Positions 23,814 through 33,029 of a DNA stretch of 64,000 nucleotides are shown piece after piece. A program made the position numbers and the translations under genes. The notes beneath the pieces are model-generated. The model did no database searches. It was not told where the DNA came from and worked only from the letters and a program-made list of their open reading frames with translations. The stretch spans positions 62,001 through 126,000 of the forward strand of contig NZ_JAAWWS010000137.1 in assembly GCF_012272825.1 (NCBI RefSeq), given 5' to 3'. Source of the stretch: Wenzhouxiangella sp. XN79A. Its GTDB lineage: Bacteria > Pseudomonadota > Gammaproteobacteria > Xanthomonadales > Wenzhouxiangellaceae. The number at the start of each line of letters is the position of its first letter. Position 1 is the first letter of the stretch.

Positions 23814-24238
23814 GCCAGGCCCTTCCAAGGCCCCGCCATCTGCCGCCGGAAGAGGAACTGGAGGAGAAGTTCATCCGGGCTTCGGGCCCGGGTGGTCAGC
23901 ACGTGAACCGGTCGGAGACGGCCGTGCAGCTGCGCTTCGACGCCGCCAACAGCACGTTTCTCGACGAGGCCGTGGCCCGCCGCCTGATCGAGTCGGCCGG
24001 ACAGCTGGCCGACCAGCACGGCGTCATCACGCTCAGAAGCGAGTCCAGCCGCAGCCAGTACCGCAACCGGGTCGAGGCCCGGCGGCGCCTGGCGGCGATG
24101 ATCGAACGGGCCCGGCGACCGGTCAAGGCGCGCCGCAAGACCCGGCCCTCGCGCGCCCAGCGCGAGAAGCGGCTGACCGAGAAGCGACAGCGAAAGCAGA
24201 TCCGACGGCTGCGCAAACCGCCGCCGGTCGACGAATGA
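23810..24238 (+). CDS. arfB: Alternative ribosome-rescue factor ArfB (peptidyl-tRNA hydrolase)
   Basis: ArfB (YaeJ) frees ribosomes stalled on non-stop mRNA by hydrolysing peptidyl-tRNA. The 142-residue protein has the release-factor-like GGQ motif (G28-G29-Q30 in ASGPGGQHVNR) and a long, very basic C-terminal tail (KARRKTRPSRAQ to the end) that in the family threads into the empty mRNA channel. It lacks the codon-recognition domain of RF1/RF2. The start overlaps the aminotransferase stop by 4 bp and its own stop overlaps the next ATG. Why it travels with methionine salvage is not clear. Confidence 0.95.
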   Translation: MSQALPRPRHLPPEEELEEKFIRASGPGGQHVNRSETAVQLRFDAANSTFLDEAVARRLIESAGQLADQHGVITLRSESSRSQYRNRVEARRRLAAMIERARRPVKARRKTRPSRAQREKRLTEKRQRKQIRRLRKPPPVDE

Positions 24239-25440
24239 AGCCGCGCTTGTTCGCCGGGCTCCGCGGCGTTGCGGCGCTGCTGACACTGACGTTGGCGCTG
24301 GCGGCCGCTGCCCCCAGCGTCGTCGCCGAGCCAGCGCCCGACAGCGAGCCGGCGCTACCGATCGGCCCCGCCGTGCTTGCCGATTTCGAGGACCGCTTCG
24401 TCCGCGTCGTGGCCGACGAGCGGATTCCCGGCGCGGCCTGGGTGATGGTCCAGGGCGGCGCGATCGCCGGGCTCGGCACCCATGGACACATCGACCGCCA
24501 GCGCAGCCGGCCGGTCGACATGACCACGGTATTCCGAATCGCCTCGGTGTCGAAAGGCTTCGCCGGCGTGCTCGCGGCCCTGCTCGCCCACGAAGGCCGC
24601 TTTGCCCTGACCGAGCCGGTCGCGCGCTACGCGCCGTCGTTCGGCTTCCGCGGCGATGCAGCGCAACCACTCACCGTCCAGGACGTCCTCGGCCAGCGAT
24701 CGGGCTTCGTGCCGAACGCCTACGACAACTTGATCGAGGCCGGCCGATCCCGGCACGAGATCTATCCGCGGTTCGCCGAAATCGAGCCGATCTGCGCGCC
24801 GGGCGCCTGCTACAGCTACCAGAACAGCATCTTCAGCCTGGTCGAGGACGTCGTCGAGCGGAGCACCGCCGTGCCCTACCCGGCGCTGGTCGAGGAACGG
24901 CTGTTCCGGCCGCTGGGCATGCAGAATGCCTCGATCGGCTTCGAGGCGTTCATGGCGGTCGACAACCGGGCGCTGCCGCATCTCAAGACCCGCGTCGGAT
25001 GGCGCCAGTCCGCGCCCCGACGGACCTACTACCAGGTCAGCTCGGCGGCCGGGATCAACGCCAGCATCGTCGACATGGCGCAGTGGGCGATCGCGATGCT
25101 CGGCCATCGCCCGGATGTCCTGCCGGACGAAGTGATCCGCGAGGTGCTGACGCCACGAATCCGCACCGGGCGCGAGCTGCGCAACCGGCACTGGCGCGAT
25201 CGACTGGACGATGCCCACTACGGCCTGGGCTGGCGAATCTATCGGATCGACGGACGTCGACTGGCGATCCACAGCGGCTGGCTGGCCGGATATCGCGCCG
25301 AGATCGCGCTATCGCATGACCTGGACCTGGGCCTGGTGCTGTTGATGAACGCCGAGTCGCGCGCGGTCGGAGAACTGGATCGAGCGTTCTGGGACCTGGT
25401 GCTCGAGGCGCTGCCGCCCACGACGGCGGCACAGGACTGA
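24235..25440 (+). CDS. Exported serine hydrolase, class C beta-lactamase family
   Basis: The 401-residue protein has an N-terminal signal peptide (hydrophobic ALLTLTLALAAAAPS) and the three motifs of penicillin-recognising serine hydrolases: S104-V-S-K107, Y195-Q-N197, and H346-S-G348 in place of KTG. The HSG variant and domain size fit the broad esterase/peptidase branch of Pfam beta-lactamase proteins rather than a true AmpC. It acts in the periplasm or at the cell surface; the substrate is unknown. ATGA overlap with arfB makes it the last gene of the mtnB transcript. Confidence 0.85.
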   Translation: MKPRLFAGLRGVAALLTLTLALAAAAPSVVAEPAPDSEPALPIGPAVLADFEDRFVRVVADERIPGAAWVMVQGGAIAGLGTHGHIDRQRSRPVDMTTVFRIASVSKGFAGVLAALLAHEGRFALTEPVARYAPSFGFRGDAAQPLTVQDVLGQRSGFVPNAYDNLIEAGRSRHEIYPRFAEIEPICAPGACYSYQNSIFSLVEDVVERSTAVPYPALVEERLFRPLGMQNASIGFEAFMAVDNRALPHLKTRVGWRQSAPRRTYYQVSSAAGINASIVDMAQWAIAMLGHRPDVLPDEVIREVLTPRIRTGRELRNRHWRDRLDDAHYGLGWRIYRIDGRRLAIHSGWLAGYRAEIALSHDLDLGLVLLMNAESRAVGELDRAFWDLVLEALPPTTAAQD

Positions 25441-25512
25441 CCCGCTCGCCGGCCGCCCCCGTCGGCAGCGCCTCGGGACGTGGTTCGGCGATGGCCAACG
25501 AGCACGACCGGC

Positions 25513-25791
25513 TCAGCGCTCGGTCGGTCCCGTGTGCGCCATGGCCGCGTCCAGGCGCGCGAGCAGGCGTTCGAACAGGGCTTGTCGATCCGCCGCGTCG
25601 ATGCGTGCCGCCGCCCCGCCGAATCGCGCCCGGCGGGCCAGCTCGCGGTATTTCTCGACCCGGTTGCGCAGCCGCTGGCGCAGGACGCTGTGCTCGCCGT
25701 CCCCGGCCGCCAGCGCGGCCTCGACGGCCTCGACCAGCCGCCGTTCGGCGGGTTCCAGCGCTTCGATGGCTTCGATATCGGTCGGATTCAT
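25513..25791 (-). CDS. Small helical protein of unknown function
   Basis: The 92-residue product (MNPTDIEAIEAL onward) is charged, alanine-rich and predicted helical, with repeated E/R spacing that could form a short coiled coil. No signal peptide, membrane helix or known motif is visible. I start it at the ATG at 25791, since a longer frame would run through the divergent GNAT gene. It converges with the serine hydrolase and diverges from the GNAT gene over 51 bp, so it has its own promoter. I do not recognise a family. Confidence 0.55.
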   Translation of the reverse strand: MNPTDIEAIEALEPAERRLVEAVEAALAAGDGEHSVLRQRLRNRVEKYRELARRARFGGAAARIDAADRQALFERLLARLDAAMAHTGPTER

Positions 25792-25842
25792 GTCGGTGTC
25801 TGTTCGGTGGGGACGGGCTCGCGACCGTGGCATGATACCGGC

Positions 25843-26448
25843 ATGGCATCGGCGCACCCTTCGTATCGGTTCGACCGTCTCCCACTGGGCCGACCGTGGT
25901 GCGAAGCGCTTCGCTTGACGACCGGCCGGAAGCTGCTGCTGCGGCCGATCCGGCCCGACGATGCCGAGCGCCTGCGCACGGCCTTCCAGGCATTGACACC
26001 CGAAGAGGTGCGGTTTAGATTCTTTCATCCGATCAAGGAGTTGTCGCCGGATCTTGCGCGGTCACTGAGCCAGCTGGACCCGGCTCGTGCCTTTGCGCTC
26101 GTCGTCACCGAGTGCCTTCCGCCCGCGCAGGCACGGATCGGCGCCGTCGGGCGGGTCGCGATCGATTCCGACCGCCGCGACGCCGAGTTCGCGCTGACGG
26201 TCGGCGCCGAGCTGCGCGGTTTCGGGCTGGGCCGCTACCTGCTTCAGCGCCTGATCGAGTGGTGCCGCAAGAAACGGCTGACCAGCATCTACGGACGAAT
26301 CATGAGCGACAACGACGCCATGCTGCACATCGCTCGTAGGCTCGGCTTCGCGCTGCGGCCGGACGCCGATGCACCGGGCGTGCTCCTCGCGCGCCGCGCC
26401 CTTTCCGGCGCTGCACACCGGGCGCCTCCGCCCGCTCCAACCCGTTGA
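25843..26448 (+). CDS. GNAT-family N-acetyltransferase
   Basis: The 201-residue protein contains one Gcn5-type fold: LRPIRPDDAERLRTAFQAL, EEVRFRFFHP, and the acetyl-CoA pyrophosphate loop region ELRGFGLGRYLLQRLIEW. The start region with RFFHPIKELS resembles the acetyltransferase domain of PatZ/Pat-type protein lysine acetyltransferases, which inactivate acetyl-CoA synthetase, but here it stands alone without the NDP-forming CoA ligase part. The ATG at 25843 is the first that avoids the divergent 92-residue gene. Its stop overlaps the TTG start of the GGDEF/EAL gene. The target is unknown. Confidence 0.82.
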   Translation: MASAHPSYRFDRLPLGRPWCEALRLTTGRKLLLRPIRPDDAERLRTAFQALTPEEVRFRFFHPIKELSPDLARSLSQLDPARAFALVVTECLPPAQARIGAVGRVAIDSDRRDAEFALTVGAELRGFGLGRYLLQRLIEWCRKKRLTSIYGRIMSDNDAMLHIARRLGFALRPDADAPGVLLARRALSGAAHRAPPPAPTR

Positions 26449-28889
26449 ACGCGAGCCGCGACCCCTCCTCGGCACGCACGGGCGGCGTCCGCCGCGCGGC
26501 GGTCCTGCGTCGGGTCGGCGCGTCGCGACAGCTGCTGCCGATGTTCCTGCTGGTCGCGGTGCTGATCGCCGCAGCGATCGCGGCGATCGTGGTGTCGCTG
26601 GATTTCTTGTCGGCCACTCGCGCCTTCGTGACCGGCGAGAGTCACTGGTCGCGGGCCCAGCAGAACGTCGTCTTCCGCCTCGACCGCTACGCCGAGCGCG
26701 GCGATCCGGCCGATCTGGCCGCTGCCCGGGAACAGCTGATCGTGCCGCGCGCTGCGCGCGAGGCGCGGCGTCTGCTGGCCGCCGGGCCGGTCGACCGCGA
26801 GGGCGTGCTCGAGGCCTTCGTGCGCGCCGGCAATGCGGCGAACGACGTGCCGTCCATGATCCGCCTGCAGCGTTTCCTCGCCACCATGCCGGAGGTCCGG
26901 CGCGCGCTCGAACTCTGGCGCGGCAGCGATGCCTGGGTGGACCGTCTCGACAGCCTGGCCGACGAACTCGAAACCTACTGGAGCCTGCCGGACGAAGCGC
27001 ATGCGGCGGTCCGGGCTTCGATCCGTGACGAACTGGCGCTGATCGATCACAGTCTCGCGCGCGACACCCTGGCGTTCGCCGCGGCGATGGCAGAGGCCAG
27101 CGCGGCGATCGAACGCACCGCGCGCTGGCTGTCGCTGGCCGTCCTGGCAACGATCGGTGCGCTGCTGATGATCGCCGCGGTTCGCGCGGCACGCGGCCTG
27201 CGGCGCTCGGAGCGACGGTTCTGGACGACCTTCGAACAGGCTCCGGTCGGCATGGCCCTGATCGACCGCCAGAGCGCGCTGCTGGAGCGCAACGAAGCGC
27301 TTTCGCGGTTGCTGCAGCGCCGCCCCGACGAACTGGCCGGCCAGCCGCTGACGCATTTTTCCCACCCGCGCGATCGCGGTGCACTGCGCAAGTTCATCAT
27401 CGACCGCAGCGAACGCGGCGGCGTCGGGTCCGAGCTCGAGACCCGCTACCTGCGCCCCGACGGCAGCGTGGTCTGGGGCAAGCTGTCGCTGGCTCCGCTG
27501 GACCCGAGCGCCGGCGGTGACGGCGAGGTTCAGGTCGCTGTGCTGGAGGATATTTCCGAGCCGCATCGACTGGCCGGCGAGCTGGCCTACCAGGCCGCGC
27601 ACGATCAGCTCACCGGCTTGCCCAACCGGCGCGAGTTCGAGCGCAGTCTCAACCAGCTGCTGCACCGCGCCGATCGGACCCGGGCCCGCCACGCGCTCGC
27701 CCTGGTCGACCTGGACCAGTTCAAGGTCGTCAACGATTCCTTCGGCCACCTGGCCGGTGACGCATTGCTGGTCCGCCTGGCCGATGGCATGCAGGCCTGC
27801 CTGCGTGAAGGCGATCTGCTGGCCCGGCTCGACGGCGACGAATTCGGCGTCCTGCTGAAGAATTGTGCCCAGGACAAGGCGATCGAGGTCGTCGAGCGGG
27901 TTCGAGCCGTGATCACGGCGTTCTCGTTCCATTGGGAAGAACGGCCGGTGACGATCAGCTCGAGCATCGGCCTGGTGCCGTTCGGCGACGACCAGCGCGA
28001 TGCATCCACCTTGCTTCAGCAGGCCAACATCGCCTGCCACGAAGCCAAGGACCAGGGACGCAACCGCCTGCAGGTCCACTCCGACGATCACGATTCCTCG
28101 CGCCGACGGCACGAAGAAATGGACTGGGTGCACCGGATCAACCAGGCACTGGGCGACAGCCAGCTGCGGTTCCACGCCCAGCTGATCCAGCCGATGGGCG
28201 ACGGGCCGTATCGCTGCGAACTGCTGCTGCGGCTGAAGGAAGCAAGCGGCGAACTGCACACTGCAAGCCGGTTCATGGAAGCCGCCGAGCGCTTCCACAT
28301 CGCCCGCACGGTCGACCGCTGGGTCGTCGATCACGCCCTGGCCGAGATCCGCGCCGCCTCGGCGCGGCTGCCCGGCATTGCGGTCTGGCACATCAACCTG
28401 TCGGGCCAGTCGGTCGATTGCGAAACCATGCTGCCGGAGATCATCGAGCGGATCCGTTCACACGGCGTGCCGCCGCAGTCGCTGTGTTTCGAAGTGACCG
28501 AAACCGCCGCCATCCACAGCCTGGACGAGGCCCGCGCCTTCTTCGGCGCGCTGCGCGAGCTGGGCTGCCGGATCGCGCTGGACGATTTCGGCAAGGGCCT
28601 GTCGACCTTCGACTACCTCAAGCAGTTGCCGGTGGACATGGTCAAGATCGACGGCGGCTTCGTGCGCGAGCTGGCCCACAGCGAACTCGACCATGCCATG
28701 GTCCGGTCGGTCCACGAGATCGCGCGCATCGCCGGCCTGGAGACCGTGGCCGAATCGGTCGAGAGCGTCGAAGTGCTGCTCCGCCTGAGGCAGATCGGCA
28801 TCGATTACCTGCAGGGGCACATCATTCACAACCCGTGCCGGATCGACGAGCTGGAACTGCCGAGCCGGCGCCCGGAAACGGTCAGCTGA
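26445..28889 (+). CDS. Membrane GGDEF/EAL protein with PAS domain, cyclic-di-GMP turnover
   Basis: About 814 residues in the order: short cytoplasmic tip, TM helix (about 33-52), helical periplasmic sensor with no recognised fold, second TM (about 228-247), PAS domain (about 260-375), GGDEF domain and EAL domain. The GGDEF signature reads DGDEF (463-467), a variant also seen in active cyclases. The EAL signature reads ELL (E592), but the downstream DDFGKG (713-718) and VKID are kept, so phosphodiesterase activity is possible. The start is a TTG overlapping the GNAT stop; a later in-frame ATG at the first TM would remove 32 residues. It likely responds to a periplasmic signal and alters c-di-GMP; the direction is uncertain. 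Confidence 0.88.
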   Translation: MNASRDPSSARTGGVRRAAVLRRVGASRQLLPMFLLVAVLIAAAIAAIVVSLDFLSATRAFVTGESHWSRAQQNVVFRLDRYAERGDPADLAAAREQLIVPRAAREARRLLAAGPVDREGVLEAFVRAGNAANDVPSMIRLQRFLATMPEVRRALELWRGSDAWVDRLDSLADELETYWSLPDEAHAAVRASIRDELALIDHSLARDTLAFAAAMAEASAAIERTARWLSLAVLATIGALLMIAAVRAARGLRRSERRFWTTFEQAPVGMALIDRQSALLERNEALSRLLQRRPDELAGQPLTHFSHPRDRGALRKFIIDRSERGGVGSELETRYLRPDGSVVWGKLSLAPLDPSAGGDGEVQVAVLEDISEPHRLAGELAYQAAHDQLTGLPNRREFERSLNQLLHRADRTRARHALALVDLDQFKVVNDSFGHLAGDALLVRLADGMQACLREGDLLARLDGDEFGVLLKNCAQDKAIEVVERVRAVITAFSFHWEERPVTISSSIGLVPFGDDQRDASTLLQQANIACHEAKDQGRNRLQVHSDDHDSSRRRHEEMDWVHRINQALGDSQLRFHAQLIQPMGDGPYRCELLLRLKEASGELHTASRFMEAAERFHIARTVDRWVVDHALAEIRAASARLPGIAVWHINLSGQSVDCETMLPEIIERIRSHGVPPQSLCFEVTETAAIHSLDEARAFFGALRELGCRIALDDFGKGLSTFDYLKQLPVDMVKIDGGFVRELAHSELDHAMVRSVHEIARIAGLETVAESVESVEVLLRLRQIGIDYLQGHIIHNPCRIDELELPSRRPETVS

Positions 28890-29424
28890 GCCGTCGGGCT
28901 CGATCCGTTCGTCGGCGGGTCTGACGGCGCCGAACCGGGACATCCAGCGCTCGCCACAGCGCGAGAAAGGCGACGTACCCGACCACCGCCGACGGCAACG
29001 CGATCGCGAGGCTGCCCAGCGCCAGCGCCGCGGCATTCAGCCCCGCAAGGCCGGCCGAGCGCGTCGCGGCCTCGACCACCGGCGACGACCCGGCCAGCAA
29101 CCATTGTCCGGTTCGATGGAACGCGAAATACAAGGGGGCCACGGTCAGCGGGTTGCTGACCAGCGAGGCGACCAGCGCGGCCGGGAAATTGGCGCGGAAC
29201 AGCAGCGAACCGAACATCATGATCACGGACTGGACGCCGACCGTGGGCGTGAAGCCCACGAACAGGCCCAGCGAAACGCCGCGCGCCAGCGCGTATTCAT
29301 CGGCGTTCAGGCAACCGCTGCGCTCCAGCAGCCGCGCGGCGACCGGATGGCGGACCAGCCAGGCCCGCAGCCGTTCACGCTGCCGTCGCGCGCGGCGCAG
29401 GACGGTCAGTCGGAGCCAACGCAC
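28882..29424 (-). CDS. DUF2062 membrane protein
   Basis: The 180-residue protein has the DUF2062 core: ALARGVSLGLFVGFTPTVG followed by a second membrane helix, the LVSNPLTVAPLYF motif, and a third and fourth helix near residues 120-155. Family members are small inner-membrane proteins of unknown role; some are fused to glycosyltransferases. Both ends are very basic. Its last 8 bp overlap the end of the convergent GGDEF/EAL gene, and its start overlaps the upstream S9 peptidase gene by 19 bp, so it is translated from the same mRNA as that peptidase. Confidence 0.85.
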   Translation of the reverse strand: MRWLRLTVLRRARRQRERLRAWLVRHPVAARLLERSGCLNADEYALARGVSLGLFVGFTPTVGVQSVIMMFGSLLFRANFPAALVASLVSNPLTVAPLYFAFHRTGQWLLAGSSPVVEAATRSAGLAGLNAAALALGSLAIALPSAVVGYVAFLALWRALDVPVRRRQTRRRTDRARRLS

Positions 29425-31610
29425 GTCTCGGCCTCGGCGCAGCCGGCGAGGTCGAGCAGAAAGGCATGTTCGGCTGCGCGCTCGCGGCTGCTCGCCTGCG
29501 GGCGCGTGCGCCCGTCATGACCGCCCTCCAGGTCGACGCGCAGCAGCAGCGGTTCGGCGTTGGTGCGCTTTTCCCGCAGGCGCGCGACCCACTTGACCGG
29601 TCCCCAGTACGGCACCTGGGCATCCCACAGCGCCGCGGTGGCCAGCAGTGCGGGATACTCCTGGCGTTTGACGTTGTCGTACGGCGCCCAGCGCTTCATG
29701 ATCGCGAACTGGTCCGGCTGGCGCGGGTCGCCCCATTCGCGGTATTCCTGGGCGGTCAACGGAAGCGATGGATCGAGCATGGTCTGAATCACGTCGACGA
29801 ACGGCACCCGAACGACCATACCCGCGTAATGTTGCGGTGCGATGTTGGCCGCCGCAGCGACCAGCAGCCCGCCGGCGCTGGCGCCGTAGGCGAACACCCG
29901 GTCGGGGTCGACCTGCCCGGACCCGGCCAGGGACGCGGTCACGTCGATGAAATCGTTGATCGAGTTGATCTTCTGCCGACCGCGTCCGCGCAGGTACCAG
30001 CGGCGACCGAGTTCCTGGCCGCCCCGCACGTGGGCCAGGGCCACGACGAAGCCGCGGTCCAGCAGCCCGAGTCGATCGGCCTCGAAGCGTGGTTCGAGCG
30101 ACTGGCCGTAGGCGCCGTAGCCCTCGATCAGCAGCGGAGCGCGGCCGTCCAGCGGCGTATCGCGACGGGCCACGAGGGTGACCGGCACCCGCGCGCCGTC
30201 GCGCGCATCGACCCAGCGCCGTTCGACCCGGTAGGCGGCCGGATCGACGCCGTCCGAGGGGCTTCGATGCAGCAGCGTCCGGGCACCGTCGGCGAAGGCA
30301 TGGCGCCAGGTCGTCGGCGGCGTGGCCGGCCCGCTGACCACGAACTGCAGGTGATCGGCCCGCGGGTCGGGGTTGCGGCCGAGCTGCAGCATCTGCGGCG
30401 CCGGACCGGGTTCGATGGTCTGCCGGGCGCCGCTGAGGCGGTCGAGCAGGTGGATCCGTCGCTGCCCATCGCGCCGCTCGGCGTAGGCGATGTGCTCGCT
30501 GAACACGTCGAACTCCAGCAGCATGCCCCGCTCGGAAGGTGCGGCCCGCTCGATCCAGCGCTCGCGATCGTCGTCCGGCACCTCGTACAGGCGAAAATCG
30601 GGCGTGTCCCGATTGCTGCGCACGAACCAGGACCCACCGACGTGATCGGCGCTGTAGAGGTGACCGGATCGCCGCCGGGCCAATGCGTCGATTCGGGGCG
30701 GTTCGTCGCCGGCTCCCGGCTCGTCGATGACCAGGATCTCGCTGGTGTCGGTCGCCCGCAGCCCGATCGTGACATAGCGCCCGGAACGCGTGCGCTCGAC
30801 CACCGCGCGGAACGCCGGATCGGCCTCGTGATGGACCGGCAGCGCGGTTCCGCCGTCGGCCGGAAGCCGGAGCACGCGGTCGCTGCGCAGCGTGACCGGA
30901 TCGGCCACCGCAAGATACAGCCAGCGGCCGTCGCCGCTCCAGGCCAGCGAGGTGACGCCGTCGATCCCGGGGTCGACGATCCGACCGCTGTCCGGATCCC
31001 GGAGCATCAGCTCGAACGACCTCACGCCGCTGCGCTGCTGCAGCCAGGCCAGCCGGACGCCGTCCGGGCTCAGGTCCCAGCCGACGACGCGGAATCGCGG
31101 GTCGCCGTCGGCCAGCGCCTCGGCGTCGAGCAGGACCTGCTCGGCATGGGCCCGCCCGTGCGGTCGACGCAGCAGCTGCAGCCCGTCGCTGTCGGCCCTG
31201 CGCTGGATCCGGTAGACGAAGCCGCGATCGTGCCAGGGGGCGCTGTCGTGGAGCACCGTGCTGCGGCGTTCCAGCTCGCGCGCCAGGCGCCCGCGCAGCC
31301 GGGCCAGCGGGGCCAGCATGGCGTCGGCGTAGGCGTTTTCGGCGTCCAGATGCGCGAGAACCTTCGGGTCGTCGCGGGTATCGTCGCGCAGCCAGTGGTA
31401 GGGATCGCCGAACGCGCCCTGGGGCGACAGCACGGCGTGCGGAATGCGTTCGGCCAGGGGTTCCGGTGGCGCCGGGGGCTGCTCCCGGCAGCCGATCAGC
31501 AGCGCGATGGCCGCAATCGCCGCGGCAAGCGGCGCCGCCCGCAGCGCGGCCGGACAGGCCTTGCCGTGGGCGGCCGACCGAGCGCTCGGCGCGGGATCAG
31601 TCGGCGTCAT
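29406..31610 (-). CDS. Prolyl oligopeptidase family (S9A) peptidase, oligopeptidase-B-like, with lipoprotein signal
   Basis: The 734-residue protein has the S9 layout: an N-terminal propeller (about 50-440) and a C-terminal alpha/beta hydrolase. The nucleophile serine is in YGASAGGLL, the catalytic histidine in GGHDGR, and an acidic residue lies near ALWDAQVPYW. FGDPYHWLRDD and HVRGGQELGRRWY are typical of oligopeptidase B, which cleaves after Arg/Lys in short peptides. Unusually for that group, it starts with a lipoprotein signal ending LLIGC, so it is probably anchored in the periplasm or outer membrane instead of the cytosol. Its start overlaps the upstream 117-residue gene by 14 bp. Confidence 0.88.
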   Translation of the reverse strand: MTPTDPAPSARSAAHGKACPAALRAAPLAAAIAAIALLIGCREQPPAPPEPLAERIPHAVLSPQGAFGDPYHWLRDDTRDDPKVLAHLDAENAYADAMLAPLARLRGRLARELERRSTVLHDSAPWHDRGFVYRIQRRADSDGLQLLRRPHGRAHAEQVLLDAEALADGDPRFRVVGWDLSPDGVRLAWLQQRSGVRSFELMLRDPDSGRIVDPGIDGVTSLAWSGDGRWLYLAVADPVTLRSDRVLRLPADGGTALPVHHEADPAFRAVVERTRSGRYVTIGLRATDTSEILVIDEPGAGDEPPRIDALARRRSGHLYSADHVGGSWFVRSNRDTPDFRLYEVPDDDRERWIERAAPSERGMLLEFDVFSEHIAYAERRDGQRRIHLLDRLSGARQTIEPGPAPQMLQLGRNPDPRADHLQFVVSGPATPPTTWRHAFADGARTLLHRSPSDGVDPAAYRVERRWVDARDGARVPVTLVARRDTPLDGRAPLLIEGYGAYGQSLEPRFEADRLGLLDRGFVVALAHVRGGQELGRRWYLRGRGRQKINSINDFIDVTASLAGSGQVDPDRVFAYGASAGGLLVAAAANIAPQHYAGMVVRVPFVDVIQTMLDPSLPLTAQEYREWGDPRQPDQFAIMKRWAPYDNVKRQEYPALLATAALWDAQVPYWGPVKWVARLREKRTNAEPLLLRVDLEGGHDGRTRPQASSRERAAEHAFLLDLAGCAEAETCVGSD

Positions 31611-31950
31611 CGGCCGAGAACAACTGCTCCAGGAGTTCGCGGTGGGCGTCGGCGGCTGGCCGTTCGGCCGGGATCGCGCCGATCCGTACGGCCAGCTCGA
31701 AGAAACCGGGCGCCGGCAGGCCGTCGCGGATCCGGCTGGTCACCAGCGCCGAACGCAGCGGCCGGCCGGCAGCGGCATCCTCGCGCGCCAGTCGCTCGAG
31801 CAGTCGGGTCAGGCGATGGATCCGGCGCGGGGGCGGCAGCCGGATCGCGTCGGCCGCCTGCAGGTAGGTCATCGTGCGGCGCTGGACCCGGGCGTCTTCG
31901 AGCACGCGCCCGAGCGCGTCCAGTGCCGCCTCGGCGTCCGCGGAGGGCAC
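31597..31950 (-). CDS. Conserved small protein of unknown function
   Basis: The 117-residue product starts at a GTG (31948-31950) 3 bp after the lipA stop and ends inside the S9 peptidase gene. It contains TMTYLQAADAI, a central basic helix, and RPLRSALVTSRI followed by GLPAPGFFELA; this pattern of a short winged-helix-like unit plus a Gly/Pro-rich motif is one I have seen in unnamed proteobacterial proteins, but I cannot tie it to a function. No signal peptide is present. The tight lipA-117aa-S9-DUF2062 spacing indicates one transcript. Confidence 0.65.
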   Translation of the reverse strand: MPSADAEAALDALGRVLEDARVQRRTMTYLQAADAIRLPPPRRIHRLTRLLERLAREDAAAGRPLRSALVTSRIRDGLPAPGFFELAVRIGAIPAERPAADAHRELLEQLFSADDAD

Positions 31951-31953
31951 CGG

Positions 31954-32973
31954 TCAATCGAGGCCGCAGTTGTTCTTTTCCAGGACCCGCTCGGCACGGT
32001 AGCTGGAGCGCACCAGCGGACCGGACACCACTTCGAGAAAGCCCATGTCCAGACCGATCTCGCGGAAGCGCCGGAAGGTGTCCGGGGTGACGTAGCGATC
32101 GACCGGCAGGTGGTTCATCGTCGGTCGCAGGTACTGGCCGAAGGTCACGATGTCGATCCCGATCGCGCGCAGATCGCGCATGCATTCGACGACCTCGTCG
32201 TCGGTCTCGCCCAGGCCCAGCATCAGGCTGGTCTTGGTCAGGATGTCGGGCCGATGCTTCTTGGCGTGGGCCAGCACGTCGAGCGTCTGCTCGTAGGAGG
32301 CCCGCGGATCGCGCACCGGGTGGGTCAGTCGCCGCACGGTCTCGACGTTCTGGGCGAACACCTCCAGCCCGCTGTCGATGACGGTTTCGACGCACTCGTG
32401 GCGGCCCTGGAAATCCGGCGTCAGGGCCTCGACGGCGGTCCTGGGGTTGATCTTCTTGATTTCGCGGATGCACGCCGCGTAATGACCCGCGCCGCCGTCC
32501 GGCAGGTCGTCGCGGTCGACCGAGGTCAGCACGATGTATTTCAGGTCCATCAACCGGACCGATTCGGCCGCATTGGCCGGTTCGTCGGCGTCCAGCCAGC
32601 CGCGCGGATTGCCGGTATCGACCGAGCAGAACCGGCAGGCGCGGGTGCAGACATCGCCCATCAGCATGATGGTGGCGGTGCCTGCACTCCAGCACTCGCC
32701 GATGTTCGGACACTTCGACTCGGCACAGACCGTGGCCAGCTTGTGCTTCTTGACGTTGGCCCGAACCTGCTCGTACTTGCCGCCGTTGCCGACCGTCGGC
32801 AGGCGGACGCGCAGCCACTCGGGCTTGCGCCCGACCGGATCGGCCTGGGCGTCGCGGCGGGTCTTGATGCCGTCGCGGATGGCCGTGAAGCCCTGCGGCT
32901 TGCGGACCTTCTCGCCGCTCTTGACGGTGATCGGGATCGAGGGTTCGGCGGTGTCGATCGGAGCCTGGGACAT
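31954..32973 (-). CDS. lipA: Lipoyl synthase
   Basis: LipA is a radical-SAM enzyme that inserts two sulfurs into protein-bound octanoyl groups to make lipoamide for the 2-oxoacid dehydrogenases and glycine cleavage system. The 339-residue product has the auxiliary-cluster cysteines in [13 protein letters not shown], the radical-SAM CTRACRFC, and the C-terminal SSYRAE serine that ligates the auxiliary cluster. I use the ATG at 32973 ([11 protein letters not shown]); an upstream in-frame ATG at 33033 would overlap the helicase stop. lipB is not adjacent. Confidence 0.97.
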   Translation of the reverse strand: MSQAPIDTAEPSIPITVKSGEKVRKPQGFTAIRDGIKTRRDAQADPVGRKPEWLRVRLPTVGNGGKYEQVRANVKKHKLATVCAESKCPNIGECWSAGTATIMLMGDVCTRACRFCSVDTGNPRGWLDADEPANAAESVRLMDLKYIVLTSVDRDDLPDGGAGHYAACIREIKKINPRTAVEALTPDFQGRHECVETVIDSGLEVFAQNVETVRRLTHPVRDPRASYEQTLDVLAHAKKHRPDILTKTSLMLGLGETDDEVVECMRDLRAIGIDIVTFGQYLRPTMNHLPVDRYVTPDTFRRFREIGLDMGFLEVVSGPLVRSSYRAERVLEKNNCGLD

Positions 32974-33029
32974 GTCGGAACCGTGCCGTTGAAAACGCGC
33001 CATTGTAGCGAATCCGCGAACCGCGCCCG

